Source: JABHIE01 sp964584805
Lineage (GTDB): Bacteria > Planctomycetota > UBA1135
Direction: 5' to 3'
DNA length: 64,000 bases
Assembly (NCBI GenBank): GCA_964584805.1
Contig: CAZPAY010000001.1
Location: 1-64,000 of the forward strand
A program made the translations under genes and the position numbers. Of the stretch, positions 44,472 to 53,902 are shown piece after piece (the first letter of the stretch is position 1; every line of letters starts with the position of its first letter). The notes beneath the pieces were generated by a model. It did not search any database and was not told the origin of the DNA. It saw nothing but the letters and a program-made list of their open reading frames with translations.

Positions 44472-45383
44472 CGGGTCGTCTTTTTCGCTCACATCAAGCC
44501 ATTGCAGATCGGGGAATGAGCGCAACCAAGTCATTTGACGACGAATCAAAACCCGCGTGCGGGTAATCGCCTGCTCAACGGCCTCGTCAAGCGTGCATTC
44601 GCCATGAAGATGCGCCAACACCTGACGATACCCAATTGCCTTTGAAGCTGAAACTGAAAAACCAGAGGTCTGATCAATCCTGCGAACTTCCTCAAGAAAG
44701 CCCTGCTCAAGCATCATGTGAAAGCGGCGTGCGACTCGCTCGCGCAAGGCTTCGCGCTCCCAACGCAATGCAATGGCCGGCACTCCGGCCAAACGGCCTT
44801 CGTCATGGCTGTCATCGACACGCCATTGCGCCTGCCATTCTGTCAGAGGCTTTTGCGTCGTACGCCAAGTCTCGAGCCCACGCAAAAGGCGCCTGTCGTC
44901 ATTTGGATGAATTTTAGCAGCCAACCGCGGATCGACTTCCGCCAATTCTCTACGCAAGGCCTCACGGTTCTGTTTATCAGCAGCGAGTGCTAATAGTTCT
45001 TGACGCAACTCAGGTGGCACAGGTGGAAGCTCATGCAAACCATGGACCAAAGCCTTGAAATAAAGCGGAGTGCCACCAGCATAAAGCGCGCGCTTGCCCT
45101 TTTCCGCAAGCGCCGCCTCAACTTGAAGGGCTGCATTTCGATAGCGCGAAACAGAAAACTCTTCCTGAGGCCCGACCAAATCAATCAAATGGTGGCGGAC
45201 GACGGCTTGCTCCTCGGCATCTGGCTTCGCAGTACCTAAATCCATCCCGCGATAGACCAACATGGAATCCAAGGACAATATTTCTGCGTTGAGTCTGGGA
45301 GCCAAGGCAAGCGAAATCGCCGTCTTCCCGGAAGCCGTTGGGCCGAGAAGAAAAAAGCGTTGAGCTTGGCTAGTCATTTGCAA
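44424..45383 (-). CDS. miaA: tRNA dimethylallyltransferase
   Basis: A 319-residue enzyme that isopentenylates A37 of tRNAs reading UNN codons. The N-terminal P-loop is GPTASGKT (14-21), followed by the typical SLDSMLVYRGMDLGTAKP segment. The length is normal. It is 15 bp downstream of the catalytic M16 peptidase gene on the same strand. Its last 48 nt are antisense to the end of the phosphodiesterase-family gene. Confidence 0.95.
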   Translation of the reverse strand: MQMTSQAQRFFLLGPTASGKTAISLALAPRLNAEILSLDSMLVYRGMDLGTAKPDAEEQAVVRHHLIDLVGPQEEFSVSRYRNAALQVEAALAEKGKRALYAGGTPLYFKALVHGLHELPPVPPELRQELLALAADKQNREALRRELAEVDPRLAAKIHPNDDRRLLRGLETWRTTQKPLTEWQAQWRVDDSHDEGRLAGVPAIALRWEREALRERVARRFHMMLEQGFLEEVRRIDQTSGFSVSASKAIGYRQVLAHLHGECTLDEAVEQAITRTRVLIRRQMTWLRSFPDLQWLDVSEKDDPLVLVERILDSWSAEL

Positions 45384-45398
45384 CGATACCGTACTTGT

Positions 45399-46676
45399 TT
45401 AAGAATGCAATATAGCTACAGATGACTGCTCTGGATGAAACAACTCACGCGCTCGCTGCGACAGATCGGCGGCGGTCATACTCATGAGAACTTCAAGCAC
45501 TTCAAATGGCTCTTGTTCATTCAGCATGGAATTCAAAACGGTGCCGGCAAGTGCTCCAGGGGTTTGAATACCCGAAACGACATTGCCCCACGAAGCGCGC
45601 TTGATTCGCTCAAAGTCGCTCTCTGCAACGCCATCAGCGGCCAGTCGGTCACAGGCCCATCGCACGCCATCGACAAAGACCTTGGGGTCATCAGCCAAAC
45701 CTGAAACGACCGCATGGCCCCAATCGGAATCTGAGGAATAGTGATAACTCAAACTGTCATCAACCTTGCCCCCAAGATACAAATCTTCTTGGAGGGGGCT
45801 GCTGACATCTAATGCCAAGTCAAGCACAAGACTGGAAGCCACCCGCCGACGCAAGGCCTCAACGCCAAGACCCAGCCCCTCTTTTTCGCGCCAACCAAGC
45901 CAGACATGTGGCCTAGAAACAGGGAAGACCTCGTCCAATTCAGCGGCTGCCGGCTGATGCGGTTCATTTGGGTAGAGTCGCTCGGCATTACCCGGGCGGC
46001 TCTCGATTGTAAGTGATTCCACCTGCGACAAGACCGTATCCACATCAAGCTCACCCGCGAGAACTAACTTCAATTGATGAGGGCGATAAAAGGCATCGAA
46101 GCAAGCCTGCAAATCATCGGCCGTCGTGCGCTGAACCTCAGAGACAGCTCCGCCAGGTGTAATGCGAATCGGATGATTCGAATACATGGCACGATGCAAA
46201 AGGAAAATGCCGCGATACGGGGCGCTGTCTTCATAAGAGCGCACCTCTTGCTCAATGATGCCCTTTTCTTTTTCTACCCGTTCGGGGGTAATGAGTGGCG
46301 TCTGCACAAAATCCAAGAGGATGCCGAGGCCTTCATCGAAACGCCCCGAGGAAGCAAACCAATAGTTTGTTGAGCGAAAGCCAGTGCCCCCATTAAACTG
46401 CGCGCCAATCTCACCGAAACGGTCAAAGACTTTTTCCTCACGCCCCTCAAACAACTTGTGCTCAAGGAAGTGCGCCGCCCCATCTGGAACTTCGATAATT
46501 TCGCCTTCAGGAGTACGGAAGCGCGTATCGGTACTGCCAAAACGCAAACCGATGTGGGCGCAAGACGCTGAGAAGCCCTTCTTCGGACAAACCGCAACTT
46601 GCATCCCATTTGAGGCTTCGGCAAAAACGATTTCTTCGCCCATGCGCGGGTCTTTAAAAGTGCGGATAATTTTCAT
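45399..46676 (-). CDS. M16-family zinc peptidase (catalytic partner, YmfH-like)
   Basis: A 425-residue M16 peptidase. The inverted zinc motif HFLEH is at 69-73 (ligands His69, His73; catalytic Glu72) and a downstream Glu in EKGIIEQEVRSYED (about 137-150) gives the third ligand. Both M16 half-domains are present. It overlaps the preceding M16 gene by ATGA, and that partner lacks the zinc motif. Such catalytic/non-catalytic pairs (YmfH/YmfF type) are known, but substrates are mostly undefined. Unlike periplasmic relatives it has no signal peptide, so it is probably cytoplasmic. Confidence 0.88.
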   Translation of the reverse strand: MKIIRTFKDPRMGEEIVFAEASNGMQVAVCPKKGFSASCAHIGLRFGSTDTRFRTPEGEIIEVPDGAAHFLEHKLFEGREEKVFDRFGEIGAQFNGGTGFRSTNYWFASSGRFDEGLGILLDFVQTPLITPERVEKEKGIIEQEVRSYEDSAPYRGIFLLHRAMYSNHPIRITPGGAVSEVQRTTADDLQACFDAFYRPHQLKLVLAGELDVDTVLSQVESLTIESRPGNAERLYPNEPHQPAAAELDEVFPVSRPHVWLGWREKEGLGLGVEALRRRVASSLVLDLALDVSSPLQEDLYLGGKVDDSLSYHYSSDSDWGHAVVSGLADDPKVFVDGVRWACDRLAADGVAESDFERIKRASWGNVVSGIQTPGALAGTVLNSMLNEQEPFEVLEVLMSMTAADLSQRARELFHPEQSSVAILHS

Positions 46677-47977
46677 TCTTCTTCCTCCGGGCCGGCCAAC
46701 AAGAATACGGTGTCGGCTTCCCAGAGTTGGGCCGCCTCAGCGATTTGTTGATTGCTAACTCGCTGAGCTGATTGAGCACGGCTTGCCGGTGTACGCATTA
46801 AGCCCAGGTCGTGTTCTCGCTCCCAGTAGGAAGCCAACGATGCGGCAGAGTCACCGACAGACTGCAGGTTGTTCATCAAGCCAGCACGCGTCAAATCAAG
46901 TTCACCTTCTTGGGGGCCATTTGCAGCCAAGTCTGAGATTTGCGCCAAAACTTCCTGTTGAACACTTTGCGCGACTTTGGCATCAATACCTGCCTCCACT
47001 ACGAGCATTCCTTTGAGTGTGCGTAAGCCGGCGTATATGCCATAGGCCAGAGAACGCTCCTCTCGGATGATACGAAACAAGCGCCCTTGCGAGCCGCCGC
47101 CAAGAATCGATGCGGCCAACGCCATGGCTTCCCTCTCTGCGATATCGCTAGAAGGCTGATAGCGAAAACCAAACAAAAAGCGCGCCTGATCCGCGGGCAA
47201 TTCTTCGCGGAATTCTTTGAGCTCTGAGGCGTGTGGTGTGCTCGCAGGCGGACAAATTTCGCGCTCTTCCGAGAAGGCCGAGCCGCCGACTCCAAACCAT
47301 GCCGTCATTTCTCGTTCCACGGAGTCAGAATCAACCGGCCCCACGGCCACAATGTTGACCTCTGAACGAGTCAAGATGTCTTGGCGCGCATCTTCAAGGT
47401 CATCAAGAGTCAATGCGCGAACTGTTTCCTGAGTTCCCCACGGTGGCAATCCGTAAGCCTCATCGGCACACATAGAAGCCAAAAAACGTTCTTCCGCCCA
47501 GGATGGCTTGTCGTCGGGTAAGGACTCAATTTGGCGCAACAACTGCGCGCGCTCCCGCTCGACGGACTCAGGCTGAAAGGCCTCATCGCCATTGCCACGA
47601 AGCGGGCTCTCCAATAAATCGCGACCGAGGGAAACCATCGAGCTCAAGCAACTTTCGTCTTCGGGGAGAAAGGAGTCACCCACCCAACTTGCGCGCAAAG
47701 AGACACGGTGGCGTTCACCGACCCGGGTCGCCCCGAGGCCCAGCTGAGATCCGTAATTCTCTTCGAGTGCGCGCGCGACATCCATGCGACGCGGTCGCTT
47801 TGACGACCCCTGCTGCAAAACAGGCAGCAGCAAAGTGCGGGCGGACCGTCGGGAACACATGGGGCGATCAAAATGAACCTGGAACACCACACGCTTGAAT
47901 CGAGAATCAGGAAGGCACAACAAAGTCACACCAGGTGCGATCATCTGTCGGCTCGGGGAAGACTGCAGAAAGGCCAT
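46673..47977 (-). CDS. M16-family non-catalytic partner (YmfF-like)
   Basis: A 434-residue M16 homologue. The region aligned with the HxxEH motif reads LLLPVLQQGSSKRP (about 50-63), with no His or Glu for zinc, so it should be inactive. The R/Y pair region near 315-330 (RIIREERSLAYGIYAGLR) looks like the substrate-binding C-terminal half of M16 partners. It overlaps the catalytic gene by 4 nt (ATGA), so a heterodimer is likely. There is no signal peptide. Confidence 0.83.
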   Translation of the reverse strand: MAFLQSSPSRQMIAPGVTLLCLPDSRFKRVVFQVHFDRPMCSRRSARTLLLPVLQQGSSKRPRRMDVARALEENYGSQLGLGATRVGERHRVSLRASWVGDSFLPEDESCLSSMVSLGRDLLESPLRGNGDEAFQPESVERERAQLLRQIESLPDDKPSWAEERFLASMCADEAYGLPPWGTQETVRALTLDDLEDARQDILTRSEVNIVAVGPVDSDSVEREMTAWFGVGGSAFSEEREICPPASTPHASELKEFREELPADQARFLFGFRYQPSSDIAEREAMALAASILGGGSQGRLFRIIREERSLAYGIYAGLRTLKGMLVVEAGIDAKVAQSVQQEVLAQISDLAANGPQEGELDLTRAGLMNNLQSVGDSAASLASYWEREHDLGLMRTPASRAQSAQRVSNQQIAEAAQLWEADTVFLLAGPEEEE

Positions 47978-48015
47978 GAGCCTCGTATGCTATTGCACCC
48001 GAAGCCTCTGCCCAA

Positions 48016-48834
48016 ATGCTTTCCTTACTCCTCCTTGCTGTCGCTCAAGATATCTCACCGCCCGCCGTTGATGCGGCCGCATTATTCTCTGAAATTGTTG
48101 AGGCTCAAGCCGCTCAACCAGAGGTCTTCGGCAAGCCCGTAATTTCATTTCGCACACGCATCAACTTACGCGAGCGGGGCGAACACCCGTCAGAGGTGTT
48201 GATTGATTTGAGTTATCAATCCATTCATGGCGGCGTCGTAGAAATGTTGGTCGATGATACGGAACGGGGCATTCGCCTAAACAAAGGATTTGATGGGCGA
48301 CATTTCTGGATGACCGGGGAAAACGAGGAGCGTGTCTTCTTAACGGGTCACGAATACACTCAAGATCGGGGAGAGATTGACCAAATCATGGTGCTTTGCG
48401 AAGACTTGCTGCTACTGCTTGATTTATCAAGGCTGCAACAATCCGCAACGGATTTGAGTGTTCTACAAAAAGACGACGCCCTTTTGTTGTCGGGGAAGTT
48501 TCCCAAAGGCGGTAAAACTTGGTCATTCGGAATTCAGCTAAAAGGTGATTCGCGCCTACCCGTTTATCTTGAGATTTCCCCGCCTGAGCCGGTGAAGAAG
48601 CCCTCCGCAAATCAAGATTCTGCTGAAACACCCGTAAAAGTACGCCCTCACATTTTTCGCCTTAATCGCTGGCACGACTTTCAAGGTCGCATCGTCCCAC
48701 GCGTCATCGAAGAATTCAGCACTCTGGAATCGCTCTACCCAGCGCGCATCATCGAGCTACGCCTACTCGAATGGGCAAGCAAAAGCACCCACGCGAAGCA
48801 GCCAGCGAAAAAAGCTGAAGCGAGTCAGCCTTAA
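48016..48834 (+). CDS. Secreted protein of unknown function
   Basis: A 272-residue protein with a very short signal peptide (MLSLLLLAVAQ, about 1-11), as also seen in the exported genes at 20649 and 26993. The rest is beta-rich and has no family motif I recognise; the layout (a mature chain of alternating strands with a long acidic middle) would be compatible with a LolA/LppX-like lipoprotein carrier fold, but I cannot establish that. The C-terminal 20 residues are Lys/Ala-rich. It diverges from the M16 genes across 38 bp and abuts mutL tail to tail (zero gap). Confidence 0.6.
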   Translation: MLSLLLLAVAQDISPPAVDAAALFSEIVEAQAAQPEVFGKPVISFRTRINLRERGEHPSEVLIDLSYQSIHGGVVEMLVDDTERGIRLNKGFDGRHFWMTGENEERVFLTGHEYTQDRGEIDQIMVLCEDLLLLLDLSRLQQSATDLSVLQKDDALLLSGKFPKGGKTWSFGIQLKGDSRLPVYLEISPPEPVKKPSANQDSAETPVKVRPHIFRLNRWHDFQGRIVPRVIEEFSTLESLYPARIIELRLLEWASKSTHAKQPAKKAEASQP

Positions 48835-50550
48835 TTAGCGGCGATAAAACGCGCGCTCAAGGTCTTCCATCGAAAGAAAAACGCGAACCGGGCGGCCGTG
48901 TGCACAAGTGCGGTCTTGCGGCAAGTCTGCCCCACGCACGAGCAAATCTCGCAACGCTTCTTCGCCCAAATCATCGCCCGACATCACGGCGCCGCGACAA
49001 GCCATACTGAAGAGCGCCTCCTCTTGGATTTGATCTGGCGTGGCTTTGCGGTGACTCAAGGCGATCTCAAGTAAATCTTGGACCAATTCCTCTGGCACCA
49101 AGCGATTCAATCGGGCGGGCACGGCTCGAATGGCCAAGGTCGTTTCGCCAAAGGCTTCCATCTCTACTCCCAATCGACGAAAGGTGCTTTCGCGGCTCAA
49201 TAAAAGTTCTAACTCTTGGCGAGACAAATCGACCAGAGCTGGCACGAGCAAGGGCTGAACCGGGACACCGCTGCTTTGCAAATCGCGCCGTAACTCTTCG
49301 AGATTAACCCGCTCATGAAGCGCGTGCTGATCAAGAATCTCCATGCCACCATCAACCTGCCTTACGAGAAAAGTCTTGCCAATAGAAAGGACTTTGCCCT
49401 TTCCTAAATCGGCGGGGTGAACTTCGCTCAATGAAAGCTCGGGGGTCGCCAAGGCGTCCGTAGCAAGGGGCAAATTCTGAGGCGAGTTCGCCGACACAAA
49501 CCCAGTTGAAAGGGGTTCGCGCACAGCAGATGCTCCAATCTCGCCTACGCTACGCGTGGCCCAATTCGAGCGAGCCAGGCCACGACGCAAGGTGTTTACG
49601 ACTGAGCCAAAGACAAGCCGTTCGTCACGAAAACGCACTTCTGTCTTTTGAGGGTGGACATTAACATCAACGCGGTCAGGTGGAATTGCCATGGCCAAGT
49701 AGAGCGTCGGGTAATGACCAATCGGCACAAACTCACGGACTCCTTCGCGCACGGCTCGGAGCAAACGCGCATCACGAACCCAACGCCCATTAAGGAAAAT
49801 GTGTACTCGAGTGGCGTCGCGGCGTGCACTTTCAGGCGGCCCCACCAAGCCCTGAATCTGCAGCAGTTCATCTTTCCGCTCAAGCTCAACCATGCGCTCA
49901 CTTAAACCCTGGCCGAAAACGATTGCACATCTTTCGCGCAGTGAACTTTCGGGGAGAATCTCAAACCGCACTTTCTCGTCGTGCTCAAGGCGGAAACCAA
50001 CACCAATGTGAGCCAAGGCCAACCGCTCAACCCATGAAGAGCAGCGCGCAAACTCGGCAGACGCTCGCTTTAGAAATTTTTGTCGTGCGGGCAGCTCAGC
50101 GAACAAGTCATCAACCACGATGCGAGTGCCGGGCGCACCAGCCACCTCGACGACATCATTCGTACGCCCAAAATGCACACGCAAGCGGTGGGCTGATTGA
50201 GTGCCTTGCAGACAAGATGTGATTTCAAATCGACTAACCGAAGCAATCGAGGCGAGGGCTTCTCCGCGAAAGCCGAGGGTTGCAATCGCGTCTAAATCGG
50301 AAGGGAGCGTCAACTTGGATGTAGCGTGCGATGCGACAGCCAAAGGGAGCTCCGCCGCGGGAATCCCCGAACCATTATCTCGCACTTCGATACGCCGACA
50401 GCCTCCTTCACGCAAGAGGATTTCGATGCGAGTCGCACCGGCATCAATCGCATTCTCCACGAGTTCTTTGACCACCGAAGCCGGCCGCTCCACCACTTCG
50501 CCAGCAGCGATTTGATCCATGACGACAGGGTCTAAACGGTGAATCGTCAT
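48835..50550 (-). CDS. mutL: DNA mismatch repair protein MutL, endonuclease type
   Basis: A 571-residue mismatch-repair protein. The N-terminal GHKL ATPase has KELVEN (Glu29, Asn33), DNGSGI (58-63) and GFRGEAL (93-99). The C-terminus has the nuclease metal motif DQHALHERVNLE (from 407), matching DQHA-x2-E-x4-E, plus ACRGAVMSGD and CAHGRP; it is therefore a latent endonuclease, as in bacteria without MutH. I chose the ATG at 50550, which overlaps the holA stop as ATGA; a further in-frame codon at 50592 is 42 bp inside holA. No mutS is in the window. Confidence 0.95.
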   Translation of the reverse strand: MTIHRLDPVVMDQIAAGEVVERPASVVKELVENAIDAGATRIEILLREGGCRRIEVRDNGSGIPAAELPLAVASHATSKLTLPSDLDAIATLGFRGEALASIASVSRFEITSCLQGTQSAHRLRVHFGRTNDVVEVAGAPGTRIVVDDLFAELPARQKFLKRASAEFARCSSWVERLALAHIGVGFRLEHDEKVRFEILPESSLRERCAIVFGQGLSERMVELERKDELLQIQGLVGPPESARRDATRVHIFLNGRWVRDARLLRAVREGVREFVPIGHYPTLYLAMAIPPDRVDVNVHPQKTEVRFRDERLVFGSVVNTLRRGLARSNWATRSVGEIGASAVREPLSTGFVSANSPQNLPLATDALATPELSLSEVHPADLGKGKVLSIGKTFLVRQVDGGMEILDQHALHERVNLEELRRDLQSSGVPVQPLLVPALVDLSRQELELLLSRESTFRRLGVEMEAFGETTLAIRAVPARLNRLVPEELVQDLLEIALSHRKATPDQIQEEALFSMACRGAVMSGDDLGEEALRDLLVRGADLPQDRTCAHGRPVRVFLSMEDLERAFYRR

Positions 50551-51710
50551 CGATGCCCCCCAGGCCTCGCAGGCGCCGGCTTGCGATAACACTCAAAGGC
50601 TAACTGCTCAAGCACACGCAAGCTGTCACGCCACGCACCCGTTTTTAAACGATGCTCGGCCTGGCGCAATCCATGCAGGACAGCGTTTAGCTGGCTGATT
50701 GAGCAAGCAGACAAGCGACGCTCCATGCGCTTCGTAACGGGCATGCTAGGTTTAGTTCCAGATGCCTTTAATGCATCTTCCACCGTAGCTCCCGCATCAA
50801 CGGCAAGACGAATCACCTCCGTTTGTCGACGCTCGCGAATAGCCGTCGACACCATCATTGTGAATGAGTCGCGCGGACTAATGCGACGACCGTCCCAACT
50901 ATGGAGGCCACGAGCTCGGACTTTGCTCAAGAGTTGCAAAGCACGAGCAGAATCCCCGGTCAACAAGGCATCGGCGTAATCGCGCGCGCTGCCTTCCGCA
51001 CTGTGTGCAGTAACTTCGCGGACATCTTCAACGGAAATCAGCTGTTGGTTCAACAACTGAAAATGCTGCAAGGACTGCAACAAATCAGACGGGCGACCAC
51101 CAGACATCTCAACGAGCAAACCAGCGGCGCCGTTTTGTAGGCGCAAACCCATTTCGCGCCCTTGCGCTATCGCGAATTTGGCGGCCTCGCTCTGATCAAT
51201 GGCTGCGGGGTTCCAAGGTGGCGGGTCGACATAAAGCTTGCGAAAGCGGACGACTTTGGCAAGCTTACTCGCGGCTAGCTCTTTGGCCACCACCTGAGCC
51301 GTTTTGCCCTCAGCATGAATCAAAATCCATTCCGGGCCACCATCATTTTCGGCGGCCTGTAACAAGGCTTTGGTCAGTCGTTTGTGTTTTTTCAGAGCCA
51401 TCGAAGCCCGCGAAAAAATCAGCGCTTGACGCCCCGCAAACAAGGATTGTGAAGCAAGGAAACCGTCCATGGCTTCGGGCGAAAAATCAGGCGAATGCCC
51501 ATCAACATCCATTAAGTCGAGATCGTCTTGCTGGGCGGCCCACTCGCGAGCGGCGCGAATCAAATGATCTGAAAACCAGGTCTCTTCTTCACCAAACGAT
51601 GGTGTGAGAAAAAGAAGCAGCTTAGGCAAAGCCCCCTCTCGCATGAGTGGGAGTAATTCCTGGTATTCGTCAATGGGGCCAGGCCGCCCCTTACGACGGG
51701 AGGTGCTCAC
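50547..51710 (-). CDS. holA: DNA polymerase III delta subunit
   Basis: A 387-residue HolA-like clamp-loader subunit. The N-terminal part carries an AAA+ like fold without Walker motifs (LLFLTPSFGEEETWFSDHL), a small middle domain (SGGRPSDLLQSLQHFQ), and a helical collar domain (AVLHGLRQAEHRLKTGAW) at the C-terminus, the delta-subunit plan. It is slightly longer than typical. It starts with GTG, overlapping the prenyltransferase stop (GTGA), and overlaps mutL with ATGA. Confidence 0.82.
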   Translation of the reverse strand: MSTSRRKGRPGPIDEYQELLPLMREGALPKLLLFLTPSFGEEETWFSDHLIRAAREWAAQQDDLDLMDVDGHSPDFSPEAMDGFLASQSLFAGRQALIFSRASMALKKHKRLTKALLQAAENDGGPEWILIHAEGKTAQVVAKELAASKLAKVVRFRKLYVDPPPWNPAAIDQSEAAKFAIAQGREMGLRLQNGAAGLLVEMSGGRPSDLLQSLQHFQLLNQQLISVEDVREVTAHSAEGSARDYADALLTGDSARALQLLSKVRARGLHSWDGRRISPRDSFTMMVSTAIRERRQTEVIRLAVDAGATVEDALKASGTKPSMPVTKRMERRLSACSISQLNAVLHGLRQAEHRLKTGAWRDSLRVLEQLAFECYRKPAPARPGGHR

Positions 51711-52570
51711 GACCCCAGACTAACCGCTCCGTATAGGCCGGCAAAATAGACAACGCCCACCCATGCATTGATTTGGAAGAAAACCATCGGGATGCGTTCT
51801 TCGCGCCCCCCGCGCAACATCCAATGCATGGAGGTCAGCAAGAACGAGACCACAGCAAGGCCTAGAAAATACGGCCAAGCAAGGTCTGCGAGCAGCCCAA
51901 CATGCGCAAAGAGTGCGAGGGCTAGTACGAACAGACACGCTGAAAGAAACCGAGTGCGCGTGCTTCCAAGTCTAGCGGGCAGAGAAAACAGTCCTTCGCC
52001 TAAATCGTGTTTCACATCCTGAATTGCGTAAAGCAAATCAAAGCCGCCGACCCAAGACAGGACCCCTGCGCCTAGCCAAATAGGCACCTCCCAGCCTGGC
52101 AAAAAATCTTTGCTTACCGCAAGCCAAGCACCGGCAGGAGCGCACGCAAGGGCAAGCCCAAGGCCAAAATGACAAAGCAAAGTAAATCTTTTGAGCAAGG
52201 AATACCCAAGTACAACGACCAACACGGGTAGAGAGAGCCACCCACAAATGGGGGCTAAATAAAAGGAAGAGCCCACGAAAACAACCGAGCAAGACAAAGT
52301 GAAAAATGCAGCAAAGGCGGGGGAGAGTTCTCCGGTGACTAGTTCTCGATTTTGCGTGCGTGGATTGGTTGCATCAAGTCGGCGATCCATCAAGCGGTTG
52401 AATGCCATCGCCGCAGAGCGCGCTGCAACGGCAGCCAAAACAATCGCGAAGAGATCGCTCCAATTGGGCGCCCCGCCTGCAGCAAGCCAAGCCCCGGACA
52501 TCGCAAACGGCAAAGCAAAAACACTATGCTCGAATTTAATCATGCGCAAAGTACTCAATAGCGCGGTCAT
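51707..52570 (-). CDS. mqnP: UbiA-family prenyltransferase (probable MqnP, futalosine route)
   Basis: A 287-residue membrane prenyltransferase. The two Asp motifs are NRLMDRRLD (Asn58, Asp62, Asp66) and DLLYAIQDVKHD (Asp178, Asp185, Asp189), the UbiA signatures for magnesium-prenyl diphosphate. It joins a polyprenyl chain to an aromatic acid. With UbiX next to it, UbiE nearby and a ubiD-type gene at 0.99 kb, it looks like the menaquinone prenyltransferase of the futalosine pathway; a UbiA-type ubiquinone role is an alternative. It is coupled to ubiX (ATGA) and holA (GTGA). Confidence 0.82.
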   Translation of the reverse strand: MTALLSTLRMIKFEHSVFALPFAMSGAWLAAGGAPNWSDLFAIVLAAVAARSAAMAFNRLMDRRLDATNPRTQNRELVTGELSPAFAAFFTLSCSVVFVGSSFYLAPICGWLSLPVLVVVLGYSLLKRFTLLCHFGLGLALACAPAGAWLAVSKDFLPGWEVPIWLGAGVLSWVGGFDLLYAIQDVKHDLGEGLFSLPARLGSTRTRFLSACLFVLALALFAHVGLLADLAWPYFLGLAVVSFLLTSMHWMLRGGREERIPMVFFQINAWVGVVYFAGLYGAVSLGS

Positions 52571-53172
52571 GACTTCCCCCCATCCCAGGCAGGTAATACT
52601 CCTTGAGGAATACCTGCAGAAGCGAGGATTTTGCCAGCGAGCTGATTGACTAAATCTTCAATAGAAGCTGGCCGTTGATAGAAACCAGGGCATGCCGGCA
52701 ATAAGGTGGCCCCTGCCCAAGCCAATCGAGACATTTCGTCTAGATGCAATCGTGAAAGGGGCGTCTCTCGTGGCACCAAAATTAGATTTCGCGCTTCTTT
52801 AAGTGCAACCTGAGCCGCGCGTTCAATCAAGTTTCCGGCTCTCCCAGAAGCAATTCCCGACAAAGTGGTCAGTGAGCATGGAAGGACTAATGCAACTTCA
52901 CCAAGCGCAGTACCAGAGGCCGGTGGAGCGCCAATATCATCATGCGCCCATAATTTAAGGATTCCGGAAAAAGCAAACCCATGGGGCAGCAGAACCGACG
53001 CGTCATTCCTTAATTCCAAATCGCACTCTTCCCGCAAAACGCGGCGGGCGGAAGGAGAGTAACAGCAATCGACATCTAGGCCAGCAGCCAAAGCAAGCTG
53101 CAGTACACGCTGTGCATAGATAGCTCCACTTGCTCCAGTAACACCTAGAAAAAGTTTGGAAGGAATAGGCAT
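52567..53172 (-). CDS. ubiX: Flavin prenyltransferase UbiX
   Basis: A 201-residue enzyme that makes prenylated FMN, the cofactor of UbiD decarboxylases. FMN-binding GVTGASGAIYAQRVL starts near residue 9, and the C-terminal region SRLHLDEMSRLAWAGATLLP with the Pro-rich PACPGFYQRP segment is typical. I chose the ATG at 53172; an in-frame codon at 53211 would overlap the CPBP gene. Its partner, the ubiD-type gene, is about 50 kb away in this window. Confidence 0.94.
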   Translation of the reverse strand: MPIPSKLFLGVTGASGAIYAQRVLQLALAAGLDVDCCYSPSARRVLREECDLELRNDASVLLPHGFAFSGILKLWAHDDIGAPPASGTALGEVALVLPCSLTTLSGIASGRAGNLIERAAQVALKEARNLILVPRETPLSRLHLDEMSRLAWAGATLLPACPGFYQRPASIEDLVNQLAGKILASAGIPQGVLPAWDGGKS

Positions 53173-53185
53173 GTGCTTTCGGTAA

Positions 53186-53902
53186 TTAAGGGAAGAGCAG
53201 AATAGAGTCATAGCTCGCGTGAGCCCAGGCTACAACGGCAAGGCCCCGCCAAGAAAACAATAAACCCAAAAGGACGCCGGCTAGAAGCCGAAAGGCAAGG
53301 ACTTCAGGTAGCATCGCATTGGGGTCGCCCAAATGATGCGCCCAAGCAAAGGCAGCAGAAGACAGCAGGAGTGCGATACCAAAAGCAACCGTCGTCACCG
53401 CACCACTCGCGCCAAAAAAGAGGCGGAAAAAATGCAAGAGCACAACATAGATGCCTGTCATAAGACCACCCCGAAAAAGGAGCTCTTCATAAAGTCCAGC
53501 ACCCGCGGCCATAGCGATACTTTGATGAAATTGAGCAAGAGAAAGTGGCGTCGCCTCAAGCGGCAAATACTGAGTGAGATAAAGCAAAGCAGGTCCCGCA
53601 CAAAAACCCCAGAAGAGCCCTTCAACAATCAAAAGGATGGAACCACCCGCCCAGGGCAAGTCAAGTGCCTGAATGCGTCCGATGGCCCAGACAACGCCTA
53701 GCAACAACACCACACCCAAAACCAAAACGGACCAATCACCGAGCCAAGCCAGCCCTTGCAACCCCACCGAAAAAGTAACTAAATTACCACTCGAAGCCCC
53801 CCCACTAAGATGCAATAGAGCAAGAGGAAAGAGCAAAAGAAAAGCAATCGCGGGGTCTCGAGCCGCACGACCAAGCCGAATTAACTCGGGGTCAAAGCTC
53901 AA
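53186..53902 (-). CDS. CPBP-family intramembrane metalloprotease (CAAX/Abi-like)
   Basis: A 238-residue membrane protein with 6-8 helices. CPBP motifs are EELLFRG (Glu139, Glu140, Arg144), a His pair at 189-190 in AFAWAHH, and WAHASYD with His228 and Asp232. Bacterial members cleave membrane or peptide substrates or regulate them; none can be named. It starts with TTG at 53902, overlapping the ubiE stop (TTGA), after a good AGAGG ribosome site 7 nt upstream. It sits between ubiE and ubiX inside the quinone operon. Confidence 0.83.
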   Translation of the reverse strand: MSFDPELIRLGRAARDPAIAFLLLFPLALLHLSGGASSGNLVTFSVGLQGLAWLGDWSVLVLGVVLLLGVVWAIGRIQALDLPWAGGSILLIVEGLFWGFCAGPALLYLTQYLPLEATPLSLAQFHQSIAMAAGAGLYEELLFRGGLMTGIYVVLLHFFRLFFGASGAVTTVAFGIALLLSSAAFAWAHHLGDPNAMLPEVLAFRLLAGVLLGLLFSWRGLAVVAWAHASYDSILLFP

